Origin: Alkalihalobacterium sp048323755
GTDB lineage: Bacteria > Bacillota > Bacilli > Bacillales > Bacillaceae_F
DNA length: 64,000 nucleotides
NCBI RefSeq assembly: GCF_048323755.1
Contig: NZ_JBLWFS010000008.1
Coordinates: 62,001-126,000, forward strand
Direction of reading: 5' to 3'
Within the stretch, counting starts at the first letter, position 1. Every line of letters starts with the position of its first letter. Under the pieces are notes generated by a model, which had not been told where the DNA came from, did no database searches, and was given only the letters and a program-made list of their open reading frames with translations. The translations under genes were made by a program, and so were the position numbers. Positions 8,311 through 16,936 of the stretch are shown in pieces.

Positions 8311-8352
8311 AAGCCAGTAGAAATGATTAATTAATCATTTCTACTGGCTTTT
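8311..8352. terminator. Bidirectional terminator between Fbp-like gene and rlmN-like gene
   Basis: Perfect 40-base palindrome: AAGCCAGTAGAAATGATTAA followed directly by its complement, with T runs on both sides. It can end both converging transcripts. Confidence 0.92.
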
Positions 8353-8399
8353 GTAATGAGAGTCTCCATAATCACGACTCACTTTACTCTTGGTCTACC

Positions 8400-9461
8400 T
8401 TATTGCTTTTGTTTAATTTGTTTACTTCTTAACTGTCCGCATGCCGCATCAATATCGGTTCCGTGTTCTTGACGAATGACACAGTTAATTCCATTCTTTT
8501 TCAACGTATCATAGAATGCCATGACAGATTCCTTTTCACTTCTTTGATATTGACTATGTTCATCTACCGGATTGTATGGGATTAGGTTTACATACGTTAA
8601 GCGACGACGATCTCCAATTAAATTAGCAAGTTCTTGAGCCGTTTCCCGTTGATCATTTACATCTTTTAATAAAATATATTCCAACGTAATTCGTCGGTTC
8701 GTTTTTTCAATATAATAATCTATAGCTTTCATTAATTTTTCAATCGGAATCGCACGATTAATTTTCATAATACGTGTTCGAAGTTCATTGTTTGGAGCAT
8801 GTAATGAAATCGCTAAATTGACTTGCATTTTTAAATCAGCAAATTCATAAATCTTATCAGAAAGCCCACTCGTAGAAACGGTAATATGTCTTGCCCCGAT
8901 TGCTAGACCTTTGTGATCTTTCATGATATCTAAAAAGTCAATCAGATTTTCGAAGTTATCAAATGGCTCGCCGATTCCCATCACGACAATGTGACTCACT
9001 CTTTCGTCTTTGCCGGCTTGGTCTAAATGATGTTGAACATTCATAATCTGTTCAACAATTTCTCCACTTGATAAGTCACGACTTTTCGTTAAAAGTCCAC
9101 TCGCACAAAAACTACAGCCAATGTTACAACCTACTTGTGTTGTTACACAAACAGAAAGTCCGTACTTATGGCGCATTAACACCGTTTCAATTAAGTTTCC
9201 GTCCTGTAACTTAAATAAGAACTTAACTGTACCGTCGGCTGATTCTTGCTTTACATGCTCCCTTAAAGTATGAATGACATAATGTTCTTCTAATAGTTGC
9301 AAACACTCTTTATTAACATTTGTCATTTCTGCAAAATCTGTAACTCGCTTTCGATATAACCAGTCCCACACCTGTTGAGCGCGGAACTTTTTATGGCCGT
9401 GTTCCATTAACCATGCCGTTAATTTTTCTAATGTTAATCCATAAATGGAAGGTTTATTCAT
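8400..9461 (-). CDS. RlmN/Cfr-family radical SAM 23S rRNA methyltransferase
   Basis: A 353-residue radical SAM enzyme that should methylate C2 of an adenine in 23S rRNA (A2503) or tRNA. The 4Fe-4S motif is C112, C116, C119 (GCNIGCSFCASG). The methyl-carrying cysteine is C341 in DIDAACGQLR, and C105 is the resolving partner (CVTTQVGC). MGIGEPFDNF and the N-terminal PSIYGLTLEKL to KKRVTDF-like region look like RlmN rather than Cfr. The sequence differs clearly from the usual Bacillus RlmN (GLLTKSRDLSSGEI after the cluster), and the gene is isolated, not beside the prpC-prkC genes where I would expect the housekeeping copy. It may be a second RlmN. Confidence 0.85.
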   Translation of the reverse strand: MNKPSIYGLTLEKLTAWLMEHGHKKFRAQQVWDWLYRKRVTDFAEMTNVNKECLQLLEEHYVIHTLREHVKQESADGTVKFLFKLQDGNLIETVLMRHKYGLSVCVTTQVGCNIGCSFCASGLLTKSRDLSSGEIVEQIMNVQHHLDQAGKDERVSHIVVMGIGEPFDNFENLIDFLDIMKDHKGLAIGARHITVSTSGLSDKIYEFADLKMQVNLAISLHAPNNELRTRIMKINRAIPIEKLMKAIDYYIEKTNRRITLEYILLKDVNDQRETAQELANLIGDRRRLTYVNLIPYNPVDEHSQYQRSEKESVMAFYDTLKKNGINCVIRQEHGTDIDAACGQLRSKQIKQKQ

Positions 9462-9622
9462 TTAATACCCTCTTTTCAATCTCCAAAATTTCTGGTAATT
9501 ATCTAATAACTAGTATTAGTTTTATTATTGTCTCAAATTCTATATATTAAAACAAAAGCGGAAATTCGTCAAATGAAGTAACTTACAATCCGTTATATTG
9601 CTATCATCACGTAAAAGTAATT

Positions 9623-9812
9623 GGCTGTTTTCGTAAACTTTGTTGCTTTTGGACCGTTTTTTGAAAATAAAATAGCCTTTTCAAGACAAATTCATTTGTC
9701 TGAACGGCTATTTTATTTTTAAAAGCTTCACGCCTAGCGTGAAGAGCCAAGCATTCGCTTGGCTTACGGTCCAAAAGCACGGAGCAACAATCTTTGTAAA
9801 AAGAGCTTTTTA
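9623..9812. repeat. Dispersed palindromic repeat A, copy 1 (full length)
   Basis: About 190 bases. The outer inverted repeat is GTTGCTTTTGGACCGT against ACGGTCCAAAAGC...AGCAAC. Inside are three hairpins: AAAATAAAATAGCC/GGCTATTTTATTTT, CTTCACGC/GCGTGAAG and AGCCAAGC/GCTTGGCT. Other copies lie at 18508, 31548 and 44220. The short minus-strand frame across it is not a gene. It occupies part of the gene-free stretch 9462-9997; the rest shows nothing else. Confidence 0.85.
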
Positions 9813-9997
9813 AAAAAAGAGCCAAACAATTAAACGTAAGGCCAACAATATGATAATCTATATAAAGATGAAAATAGTAAAAAAATATCTATTTACGCTC
9901 ATTTTCCCTATTTGCTTTTAGTAAAAACAAAATATAATTAGACATAGGTATTACTATCTGTTTTTTTAATTCCGATCATTTCTTAAGGAGCTTTTAC

Positions 9998-10849
9998 ATG
10001 ATTCAAAACATCCTATCTCAATCAAATGTTACGGTTAAAGGTCACGGGAAGCGAACCATTCTTTTCGCTCCAGGCTTTGGGTGTGATCAAAATATGTGGC
10101 GGTATGTATCTCCTGCCTTTGAAGCGGACTTTCGTGTGATCTTATTTGATTATATTGGTACAGGTCAGTCAGACATTCAAGCTTACGATCCCACTAAATA
10201 TAACGACCTTTCAGCCTACGCTGAAGATTTAATAAGCATATGTTCCGCTCTTGATTTAAAAGAAACGATCTTTGTTGGACATTCTGTTGGAAGTACGATT
10301 GGAGTACTTGCTTCTATTCGAAGGCCTGACCTTTTTAAGCATCTTATTCTCATCGGTCCTTCTCCTTGCTACTTAAATGATCCGCCCGCTTACGCAGGAG
10401 GATTTGAACGAGAAGATCTTCTCGGCTTAATTGATATGATGGAGAGAAATTATATCGGTTGGGCTAAATTTTTTGCACCGACGGTTATGAATAATCCTGA
10501 ACGCCCCGAATTAGCGCTAGAGCTTGAGGAAAGTTTTTGTTCAACAGATCCATTAATTGCGCGACAATTTGCTCTGACAACTTTCTTTGCAGACAATCGT
10601 AAAGATCTGGAAAAGGTATCTGTCCCTTCCCTTATTCTCCAATGTGCGAATGATGTTATTGCACCACTTGAAGTCGGTGAATTTGTTCATAACAACCTTG
10701 CTGACAGTACGCTTAAATTAATGCAAGCAACTGGACATTGTCCACACGTCAGCCACCCTAAAGAAACGATACAATTCATTAGTGAATATTTGCAACTGAG
10801 ATTACCTGATCAAGACAACAAGAAAGTAGACGGTTATTACAATGGATGA
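9998..10849 (+). CDS. rsbQ: RsbQ, alpha/beta hydrolase of the energy-stress pathway
   Basis: Alpha/beta hydrolase of 283 residues (B. subtilis RsbQ is about 269). The triad falls at exactly the positions known for RsbQ: S96 (FVGHSVGST), D219 (QCANDVIAP) and H247 (ATGHCPH). RsbQ is needed by the phosphatase RsbP to signal energy stress to the sigma-B partner switch, probably by supplying a small ligand to the PAS domain. AAGGAGC precedes the ATG. Its end overlaps the next gene by 8 bases (ATGGATGA), which indicates translational coupling and supports the RsbQ-RsbP call over a generic hydrolase. Confidence 0.92.
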   Translation: MIQNILSQSNVTVKGHGKRTILFAPGFGCDQNMWRYVSPAFEADFRVILFDYIGTGQSDIQAYDPTKYNDLSAYAEDLISICSALDLKETIFVGHSVGSTIGVLASIRRPDLFKHLILIGPSPCYLNDPPAYAGGFEREDLLGLIDMMERNYIGWAKFFAPTVMNNPERPELALELEESFCSTDPLIARQFALTTFFADNRKDLEKVSVPSLILQCANDVIAPLEVGEFVHNNLADSTLKLMQATGHCPHVSHPKETIQFISEYLQLRLPDQDNKKVDGYYNG

Positions 10850-12053
10850 GCAACTCAATTTCGCCCCGTGTGGTTATCTCTCAATTACGGATGATGGAAC
10901 AATCATAGCGGTTAATCAAACTTTACTCGACTTTCTTGACTATACACGTGATGAACTACAAGATCAGCATATCAATCTGATACTAAGTGTTGCAGCACGA
11001 GCTTTTTATCAACTTTATTTCTTCCCCTTAATCAAATTAGAAGAGAAGGTAGAAGAAATGTACATTTCACTGCGCTCAAGTAATGGAAAGGATATGCCTG
11101 TACTTCTTAATGCAAAGCGCCAACATAGGTTAGGAACGTTCGTTAACGAATGTGTATTTATGCCCATGCACAAACGTAACAATTACGAAAGTGAACTTCT
11201 TGAGGCTAAGAAGCTCGCAGAAGAAGCTTTATCAGATAAAAATAAAGCTCTAACCGACTTAGAACGAGTTCTACATACGCTTGAGAACAAGCAAGAGGAA
11301 CTTCTTAAGCTGAATGAACAAAATCAAAAATACCAAGAGAGAATTAACAAAGAACTCCAATTAGCAAAAAGCATTCAGGAGCAAGCTTTACCTGTTCCGA
11401 TCGAGAATGATATTGTGCAAATTGCTTCGTACTATAAAGCATCTAGTGAATTATCTGGTGATATGTACGGGTATTACCAAATCGACCAGCACAAATACGG
11501 AATTATTATTTTAGATGTTATGGGACACGGGATTTCATCGGCTTTAATTACGATGTACCTTCGTTCGTTGTTCGAAAGGCTAATATCAAAGGGAGTGTCA
11601 GTCGATATCGTAATGAAAGAATTAGACCATCATCTTCACACACTCTTTGAAAACGATGAAAACGCAAGACACTATTGTACGGGTATTTACCTCGTAATCG
11701 ACACCTTGTCGAAACAAATAGAGTACATCAACTCTGGGCATCCTTCTGCTGTCTGGCTTGATCGTAACGGTAAAGAAGTCGAGCTAGAATCGACAACACC
11801 TCCTATAGGATTAATCGATGGTTTAACGTTTGAGAAAGTAACATTTCCTTATTCTGAAAGCGGCCGTCTATTACTGTATACAGACGGCGTAACGGACTCC
11901 ATCGGATTAGATACGTTACTTTCCTTATTTACACAAAATCCTACTATGCCCATAGAAGAATTGAAAGCAACGATTGTTCAATGTATTGAAGATAAAAAAC
12001 ATCCGGTTTATAACCGGGACGATCAATGTCTCATATTCATTGATATCTGTTAA
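10842..12053 (+). CDS. rsbP: RsbP, PAS-PP2C phosphatase of the energy-stress pathway
   Basis: 403 residues, the same length as B. subtilis RsbP. Residues 1-110 form a PAS domain (NFAPCGYLSITDDGTIIAVN), 115-190 a coiled coil rich in Glu and Lys, and 195-403 an SpoIIE-type PP2C phosphatase. Metal-binding acids are seen in SGDMYGYY, LDVMGHGISSAL and NRDDQCLIFIDI. It dephosphorylates RsbV, releasing sigma B when energy falls. RsbV, RsbW and SigB are not in this window. Translation overlaps rsbQ. Confidence 0.92.
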   Translation: MDEQLNFAPCGYLSITDDGTIIAVNQTLLDFLDYTRDELQDQHINLILSVAARAFYQLYFFPLIKLEEKVEEMYISLRSSNGKDMPVLLNAKRQHRLGTFVNECVFMPMHKRNNYESELLEAKKLAEEALSDKNKALTDLERVLHTLENKQEELLKLNEQNQKYQERINKELQLAKSIQEQALPVPIENDIVQIASYYKASSELSGDMYGYYQIDQHKYGIIILDVMGHGISSALITMYLRSLFERLISKGVSVDIVMKELDHHLHTLFENDENARHYCTGIYLVIDTLSKQIEYINSGHPSAVWLDRNGKEVELESTTPPIGLIDGLTFEKVTFPYSESGRLLLYTDGVTDSIGLDTLLSLFTQNPTMPIEELKATIVQCIEDKKHPVYNRDDQCLIFIDIC

Positions 12054-12159
12054 ATTCAATCCAGCGTTTATGAGTATGGTTCAAAGAAAACCTAATAATA
12101 TTAATAAAACATTCAAAACCTAATTACCATATGAGAACATTTTCTTAGGAGTTGAACGT

Positions 12160-12813
12160 ATGAAAAATTGGGCATTCGTTTCCGATTTTGATGGAACAAT
12201 TTCAAATCAAGACTTTTATTGTTTAGTGATTGAGAAGTACTTTCCAGCGGGACGCGACCTCTTTAAAAAGTGGAAAGCACAAGAACTACTTGATATTGAT
12301 TTCTTAAAGACTGTATTTTCTTCCATTCATCAAAGTGAAGAACAAATCATTAAGGACATATTATCCCTTCCGATTGACGACTATGTTCCGACATTTATTA
12401 GAAAAGTTCAAGAACAAAATGGAGATTTCTTTGTGTTGAGTGCTGGAACAGACTATTATATTTATCACTTACTTGAAAAACACGAAATTACAAATGTAAA
12501 AATCTTTTCAAACGAAGGTTTCTTTCGAGAAAAGAATATCCATCTAAACATTGACGAGACTCACCGGCATTATTCTAAAAGATATGGAATCGATAAATCC
12601 AAAGTCATTAAGGAATTAAAAAAAGAGTACGATACCGTTTATTTTATTGGCGACAGCGAACCAGATAGCCATCCTGCACAATATGCTGATTTGACATTCG
12701 CCAAGAATGGACTGCAAGAACTATTGAAAGAAAAAAACATCCCATTCGTTCCTGTTGAGACCTTTAAAGAGGTAGAAGCTTATTTAATTTCAAAAGGAGT
12801 GCTCAACTCATGA
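12160..12813 (+). CDS. HAD-superfamily phosphatase (MtnX/phosphoserine phosphatase-like)
   Basis: 217 residues with the HAD motifs in order: SDFDGTISNQD (residues 8-18; nucleophile Asp and acid Asp), FFVLSAGTDYY (motif II Ser/Thr), a Lys in DKSKVIKEL (motif III) and YFIGDSEPDSHPA (motif IV). This is the small alpha-helical cap class that includes MtnX and phosphoserine phosphatase. No methionine-salvage genes are nearby. Instead its last four bases overlap the start of a glycerol-1-phosphate dehydrogenase gene, which makes a sugar or glycerol phosphate substrate plausible. The start ATG has GGAG 8 bases upstream. Substrate unproven. Confidence 0.83.
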   Translation: MKNWAFVSDFDGTISNQDFYCLVIEKYFPAGRDLFKKWKAQELLDIDFLKTVFSSIHQSEEQIIKDILSLPIDDYVPTFIRKVQEQNGDFFVLSAGTDYYIYHLLEKHEITNVKIFSNEGFFREKNIHLNIDETHRHYSKRYGIDKSKVIKELKKEYDTVYFIGDSEPDSHPAQYADLTFAKNGLQELLKEKNIPFVPVETFKEVEAYLISKGVLNS

Positions 12814-13862
12814 TCACTCCTGTTACAAGTGTACCCATTCCTGCTATTTTAGAAATTAATAATGATGTTCTCGATCGCTTAGGCGAAATTCTACATAAGC
12901 ATCAATTTACAAGTGTTGTCATTATCTTTGATGATTTCACGTTTGATCAGTTTAAAGAAGATGCTATGAAGGCTTGTTCTTTTCTGCATGTTGATACTCT
13001 TGTGCTAAATTCGAACCTCGATATACAAGACTTAATAAAAAAAGCTTTTGAAATACCACGTTATGATGCGGTCATTGCCATTGGGGGCGGATCGATCATT
13101 GATTATGGAAAATACATTGCATACGCTAGAAGAAGTCCTTTTATTAGCATTCCAACATCAGCTTCTAACGATGGGTTTGCCTCCAGCAACTGTTCCATTC
13201 ACGTCGATGGAAAAAAGACAACCGTCCCTGCAAAAGTCCCCTACGGCATCTTAGCTGACTTAAGTATTATTAAGCTTGCGCCTAGACGGTTTATTTTAGC
13301 TGGTATTGGAGACTTAATGAGCAATATAACGGCTATTTATGATTGGGAATTTGAAGAACAACACGGAAAGAGTAATGTAAATGCATTTGCATCTATGTTA
13401 AGTAAAAAAGCTGTCAATAGCTTCATCCGTACTCCTATGACGGACATTCAAAGTCCAATCCTTTTAAAGGAATTAATTAGTTCAGCCACAATGGGAGGAA
13501 TTGCAACTGCAATCAGTGGTAACAGTTCACCCATCAGCGGCTCAGAACATCTCATTTCACATGCATTAGATAAGATCGCTAGACAACCCGAGATGCACGG
13601 CATTCAAGTCGGAGTGGCTACTTATATCATGGCTAATGTGCAAAATCACCGGGCTGAACGAATGAAAAAAGTCTTTGAACGAACTGGATTTTTTAATTAT
13701 GTGAAAACACTTCACTTAAAAAAAGAGGAATTCGCTAAAGCTATCCAGATGGCACCAAGCATAAAACCAAATCGCTATACATACCTGCACGACCCAACCT
13801 ACCAAACAAAAGCTTTACAATTTCTTAACGAAGATCCTCTATTAAAGGAACTTTTAAAGTAA
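12810..13862 (+). CDS. egsA: Glycerol-1-phosphate dehydrogenase (AraM/EgsA family)
   Basis: 350 residues, iron/zinc-alcohol-dehydrogenase fold as in archaeal G1P dehydrogenase and B. subtilis AraM. The NAD(P) loop is AIGGGSIIDYGKYIA (residues 90-104). The likely metal ligands are D168 (GIGDLMSN), H247 (GSEHLISHALD) and H263 (EMHGIQVG). PTSASNDGFAS is the family's substrate-loop signature. The enzyme makes sn-glycerol 1-phosphate from dihydroxyacetone phosphate; in Bacillus this feeds archaeal-type heptaprenylglyceryl lipids. ATG overlaps the HAD gene stop (ATGA), so the two are translationally coupled. A terminator follows 100 bases on. Confidence 0.87.
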   Translation: MITPVTSVPIPAILEINNDVLDRLGEILHKHQFTSVVIIFDDFTFDQFKEDAMKACSFLHVDTLVLNSNLDIQDLIKKAFEIPRYDAVIAIGGGSIIDYGKYIAYARRSPFISIPTSASNDGFASSNCSIHVDGKKTTVPAKVPYGILADLSIIKLAPRRFILAGIGDLMSNITAIYDWEFEEQHGKSNVNAFASMLSKKAVNSFIRTPMTDIQSPILLKELISSATMGGIATAISGNSSPISGSEHLISHALDKIARQPEMHGIQVGVATYIMANVQNHRAERMKKVFERTGFFNYVKTLHLKKEEFAKAIQMAPSIKPNRYTYLHDPTYQTKALQFLNEDPLLKELLK

Positions 13863-13962
13863 ACAGAGTAAACTGCTATTAGGGAAGCCCCCTATAAAAA
13901 TCAGGGTTAACCTTTTCATATTAATAAAACATATACTAAGCTATTAATACAAAAAAATTACC

Positions 13963-14012
13963 AATAAGTGCCTTACTTTCGAATTCTGTTTCGATGGTGG
14001 CACTTATTTTTG
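13963..14012 (+). terminator. Terminator after egsA-type gene
   Basis: AATAAGTGCC pairs with GGCACTTATT across a 26-base loop, followed by TTTTTG. It ends the HAD-egsA transcript. Nothing else is seen between 13863 and 14160. Confidence 0.72.
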
Positions 14013-14161
14013 TTTAGAACATTAATTTTCACCCTCTTATCTGATCAAATTCCATAAAAATCCTTAAGGCTAATTAGGGGATTTCGCTATTAAAAGGTTC
14101 AGGAAAACTCCCGTTCACTTGCCTACAGTCCAATAGCTACAGAGTCTTCGAGATCAACGTC

Positions 14162-14210
14162 AAAAAGAGGGACACACCCACCATTTATAGGTAGGAATGA
14201 TCCCTCTTTT
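14162..14210. terminator. Hairpin terminator downstream of KTSC gene
   Basis: AAAGAGGGA pairs with TCCCTCTTT; A and T runs on the two sides allow use in either direction. It lies 46 bases after the stop of the minus-strand KTSC gene. Confidence 0.7.
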
Positions 14211-14256
14211 CCTTATATACTCGGTTCTTTTATCTTCCGCTTTGATGAAAAGCAGA

Positions 14257-14475
14257 TTAAGAAACCTTTCGTTCTTCGTATTGGTCCTTTATCTCTTTTA
14301 AATAATAGGCTTCTTTGTCGATAGCAGACATAAAGCTCACATAAGATTGTTCTGTTACCGCGTAGTAGATGTATAGATCGCCAGTTTTAAAACGTACGTG
14401 GAACTTCTTTGTTGTTTTATCATAGGCAACGGATTCAATATTTTCAGCATCTATTTTTGTAAAAGAAAGTGTCAT
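14257..14475 (-). CDS. KTSC domain protein
   Basis: 72 residues forming one KTSC domain, named for a lysyl-tRNA-synthetase-associated segment. Visible landmarks are IESVAYDKTTKKFHVRF, then GDLYIYYAV and a C-terminal FMSAIDKEAYYLKEIKDQY, which match the pattern of a residue-pair Y..V..F then Y.Y..V..Y..hh..S.G.Y. The function of these small proteins is not established; some are linked to RNA or DNA metabolism. GGAGGAAC lies before the ATG. It is a single-gene unit, with a universal stress protein gene upstream. Confidence 0.8.
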   Translation of the reverse strand: MTLSFTKIDAENIESVAYDKTTKKFHVRFKTGDLYIYYAVTEQSYVSFMSAIDKEAYYLKEIKDQYEERKVS

Positions 14476-14568
14476 TATTTTGTTCCTCCTATAAAATTTT
14501 ACTTATTTATAGGTCTATAACCTATTACACTAAATTTAAACTTGATCTGGATTTTAAACAGACTATAT

Positions 14569-14994
14569 TTATTTGACAACAAAAACATCGCATGGAGCTT
14601 TTTGAACAACATGGAAACTGACACTACCAAGAAAGAACCGCTTAATCCCACCTAACCCTCTATTTCCTAGCACAATCAAATCTACATCTTTGTTTTCAGC
14701 AAATTCAATAATTGTACTAGCTGCAGGACCTTTTAAAATAGCTGTTTCTTTTTCATTTGGTAAGTCATGAATTAATTCTTCGATGGCTTTAATTTTCTCC
14801 TCAGCTTCTTTTTGGTAGATTTCAGTCAAATATTGATAGTTGTGTGCTTCATAGCTAGCATTAGGTAAATCCCAAACAGTAACAACCAAAAGAGTTGTTT
14901 CGTTGTTTTGTTCCGCGATCTCCTTTGCTTTCAAGAGCGCTTTTTTACTCGTTTCAGATCCGTCATAAGCTACCAATAATTTTGAAGTATTCAT
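14569..14994 (-). CDS. Universal stress protein, UspA family
   Basis: 141 residues, the normal length. The ATP-binding signature G-2x-G-9x-G-S is present as GNRGLGGIKRFFLGSVS near the C-terminus, and the N-terminus reads KLLVAYDGSETSKKAL with the conserved Asp. Cytosolic. Universal stress proteins of the ATP-binding class respond to starvation and stress, but the precise job is not known. GGAGGTAAATG gives the start. Its neighbours (rsbQP, Nre-like module) are also stress or energy related, though in separate transcripts. Confidence 0.9.
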   Translation of the reverse strand: MNTSKLLVAYDGSETSKKALLKAKEIAEQNNETTLLVVTVWDLPNASYEAHNYQYLTEIYQKEAEEKIKAIEELIHDLPNEKETAILKGPAASTIIEFAENKDVDLIVLGNRGLGGIKRFFLGSVSFHVVQKAPCDVFVVK

Positions 14995-15785
14995 AATTCA
15001 TTTACCTCCATCAATTCATTTTTTTATTTTATAAGTTAAAAATTTTGAGTGCCTATAAATATATCTTGTTGTTTATGAATCAGTTGTTAACGTTATTTAA
15101 TTGTTTGAGAGTTTACTATGATGCATCATCAACAATATGTAGCAAATTAAAAATGTTCCGATTAGACTAAGCATTTTGAAGTAACTCCCTTCGTTGATCT
15201 CTTTCCTAAATCATACCAACTGATTCGTAAAATTGTTATCGGGAGAACTCCTGAACTTTTTAGTGTCAAAAACCCCTATAATCGATAACAACCTCTCAGA
15301 AGATCGACGGAAACAAATAAGAGAGTATCTAAAAAAGACTACCTTTATATAAGGCAGTCTCTCTGGTTCTTCATATACGTTTAGCTATGCTTACTCCCAC
15401 ATATAGGGAAAACCCTGATCTAAATGGCCGCTTAGCTTCATTATTATCCAGTATAAGTAAAAACTTCAGTCTAAATTACTTTTTAGGTGATTTTTCCATA
15501 AATAGGAATAATATAAACTTAAATCCCAACTAAGACCGCTTAAATATCTAAATATGAAGGGTTTCGTTAAATAAGGGCCTCTCAGTCCGCAAAAAAAGTA
15601 AGCAAAATGAATTACATTTGCTCGTCTCTATTTCTTCCGTCGTAAAGCAGATACAAACACGGTGATCATTATTGATCCGATGTAGCTCGATTTATCATAT
15701 CAAGGGTGAACGAAGTCTTGCTAATTGATTCGCCCTCGGCGCTGGAGCTAGCCATCTTCCAATCTTATGATTTCCTCTCGCATTC
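14995..15785. other. Long gene-free region with a possible coding remnant
   Basis: About 790 bases without a convincing gene. A plus-strand open stretch at about 15169-15285 reads like protein (FEVTPFVDLFPKSY, then RKIVIGRTPELFSVKNPYNR) but has no start codon or ribosome site, so it may be an old remnant; family not recognised. A hairpin (AGACTACCTT/AAGGCAGTCT) lies near 15334-15360. A copy of repeat B is at 15569-15590. The rest shows nothing. Confidence 0.4.
15569..15590 (+). repeat. Dispersed short repeat B, isolated copy
   Basis: AAATAAGGGCCTCTCAGTCC, the same core as the four-copy cluster at 27001-27184. Similarity to the first copy there extends about 28 bases upstream (AAATATC.AAATA.GAAGG.TTTCG), so the unit is about 50 bases long. 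Confidence 0.75.
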
Positions 15786-15813
15786 AAAAAAACCAAGCGA
15801 TTGCTTGGTTTTT
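15786..15813 (-). terminator. Terminator of the response-regulator/kinase operon
   Basis: AAAAACCAAGC / GCTTGGTTTTT with a 4-base loop, 17 bases beyond the kinase stop codon on the minus strand, ending in a T run. Confidence 0.88.
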
Positions 15814-15829
15814 GCTAATGAAACGATCA

Positions 15830-16936
15830 TCATGCTTTCGGTACAATTAATGTTACCGTCGTCCCTTTGTCTAGCTCAGACTGAATATGAAAGGTGCCAT
15901 TTACACTTCTAGCCCGTTCTTCCATACTAAAGAGTCCGACGCCCTTTCCATTATTTCGGACAAACCCTTTTCCTTCATCCTTAATTGTCGCCTGAACGTA
16001 ATCCTCAGTTTCTGTTAATGTTACATAAGCATCAGAAACGTTTGCATACTTAGCAATATTCGTTAACGACTCTTGAATGATTCGATAGAGGGTTGTTTCC
16101 TTTTGCATATCAAGACGCTTACGTAAATTACAGTTGAATTCAACATCAATCCCGTAGTACTGAGAGAATTTATCAATGTGCCGATTAATAGCCGGAACAA
16201 CACCAAGGTCATCGAGCAGGGAAGGTCGTAAATCCCAAGCTAAACTTCTTATCTCCTCCATAATTCCGGACACTTCATTACGTAGTGTTTCCATGGAAGA
16301 ATAATTATCCTCACTCATCATTCGATCCATATGGATAATTAAAGAAAATAAGCTTTGTCCAATCCCATCATGCAGCTCACGTGAGAACCGTTTCCGTTCT
16401 TCTTCTTGAATTTCTAATACCCGGTTCATCATCACTTTTAACTCTTCTTCTGCCTTCTTTAACTGTGTTACTTCATTACGTATCGCCAAATATTGATAAG
16501 GGACACCCTCACTGGATAAAAACGGAACAATCGTTGTGTTCACCCAATAATAGGAACCATCTTTTGCCCTATTTTTAATCTCGCCCTTCCAAACCTTGCC
16601 CGAAGATATCGTTTTCCATAGGTTAGTCATGAACTCTTTGTCATGAAAACCTGAGTTTATAATTCTATGATCTTGTCCAATAAGCTCTGGTCTGTTGTAC
16701 TTAGAAATCTCACAAAATTTATCGTTTACATATTTAATTTGACCTTTATGATTTGTGATAGCTACAATAGATGATTCATCTAATGCAAACCGAATATCTG
16801 TCATTTCTTTGAGTGATTGCTTTAGGTCATCTCGAAATAATGAGTCTGCAATATGTTGGTCTATCTCTTTTAAGAGACTCAGTTCACTTTGTCCAAAACC
16901 TTTTTGCTCTCTTTCAAAGCCTTTATCATTAGTCAA
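15830..16936 (-). CDS. PAS-domain sensor histidine kinase, NarX/NreB type
   Basis: Cytosolic kinase without membrane segments. Residues 50-165 hold a PAS domain with a PAC tail (VAITNHKGQIKYVNDKFCEIS; DGSYYWVNTTIVPF). Then HisKA_3 with phospho-acceptor His in ERKRFSRELHDGIGQSL, and an HATPase domain ending GKGVGLFSMEERA and GTTVTLIVPKA. The frame is open to an ATG at 16963, but a TTG at 16934-16936 with AAGGA upstream overlaps the regulator's stop by 8 bases, a common coupling arrangement, so I prefer it. The Cys set that binds the Fe-S cluster in NreB is absent. Partner: the response regulator just upstream. Confidence 0.87.
   Translation of the reverse strand: MTNDKGFEREQKGFGQSELSLLKEIDQHIADSLFRDDLKQSLKEMTDIRFALDESSIVAITNHKGQIKYVNDKFCEISKYNRPELIGQDHRIINSGFHDKEFMTNLWKTISSGKVWKGEIKNRAKDGSYYWVNTTIVPFLSSEGVPYQYLAIRNEVTQLKKAEEELKVMMNRVLEIQEEERKRFSRELHDGIGQSLFSLIIHMDRMMSEDNYSSMETLRNEVSGIMEEIRSLAWDLRPSLLDDLGVVPAINRHIDKFSQYYGIDVEFNCNLRKRLDMQKETTLYRIIQESLTNIAKYANVSDAYVTLTETEDYVQATIKDEGKGFVRNNGKGVGLFSMEERARSVNGTFHIQSELDKGTTVTLIVPKA

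Noticed and set aside
8400..9461. Cfr antibiotic-resistance methyltransferase
   Set aside because: MGIGEPFDNF, PSIYGL and overall layout fit RlmN; Cfr-specific stretches are missing.
9607..9825. Minus-strand frame across repeat A, copy 1
   Set aside because: Its sequence comes from the palindromic repeat; the same false peptide (RKPS.CLALHA) arises in copy 3.
15706..15912. Plus-strand frame of 68 codons
   Set aside because: It crosses the kinase terminator and overlaps the end of the kinase gene in antisense.
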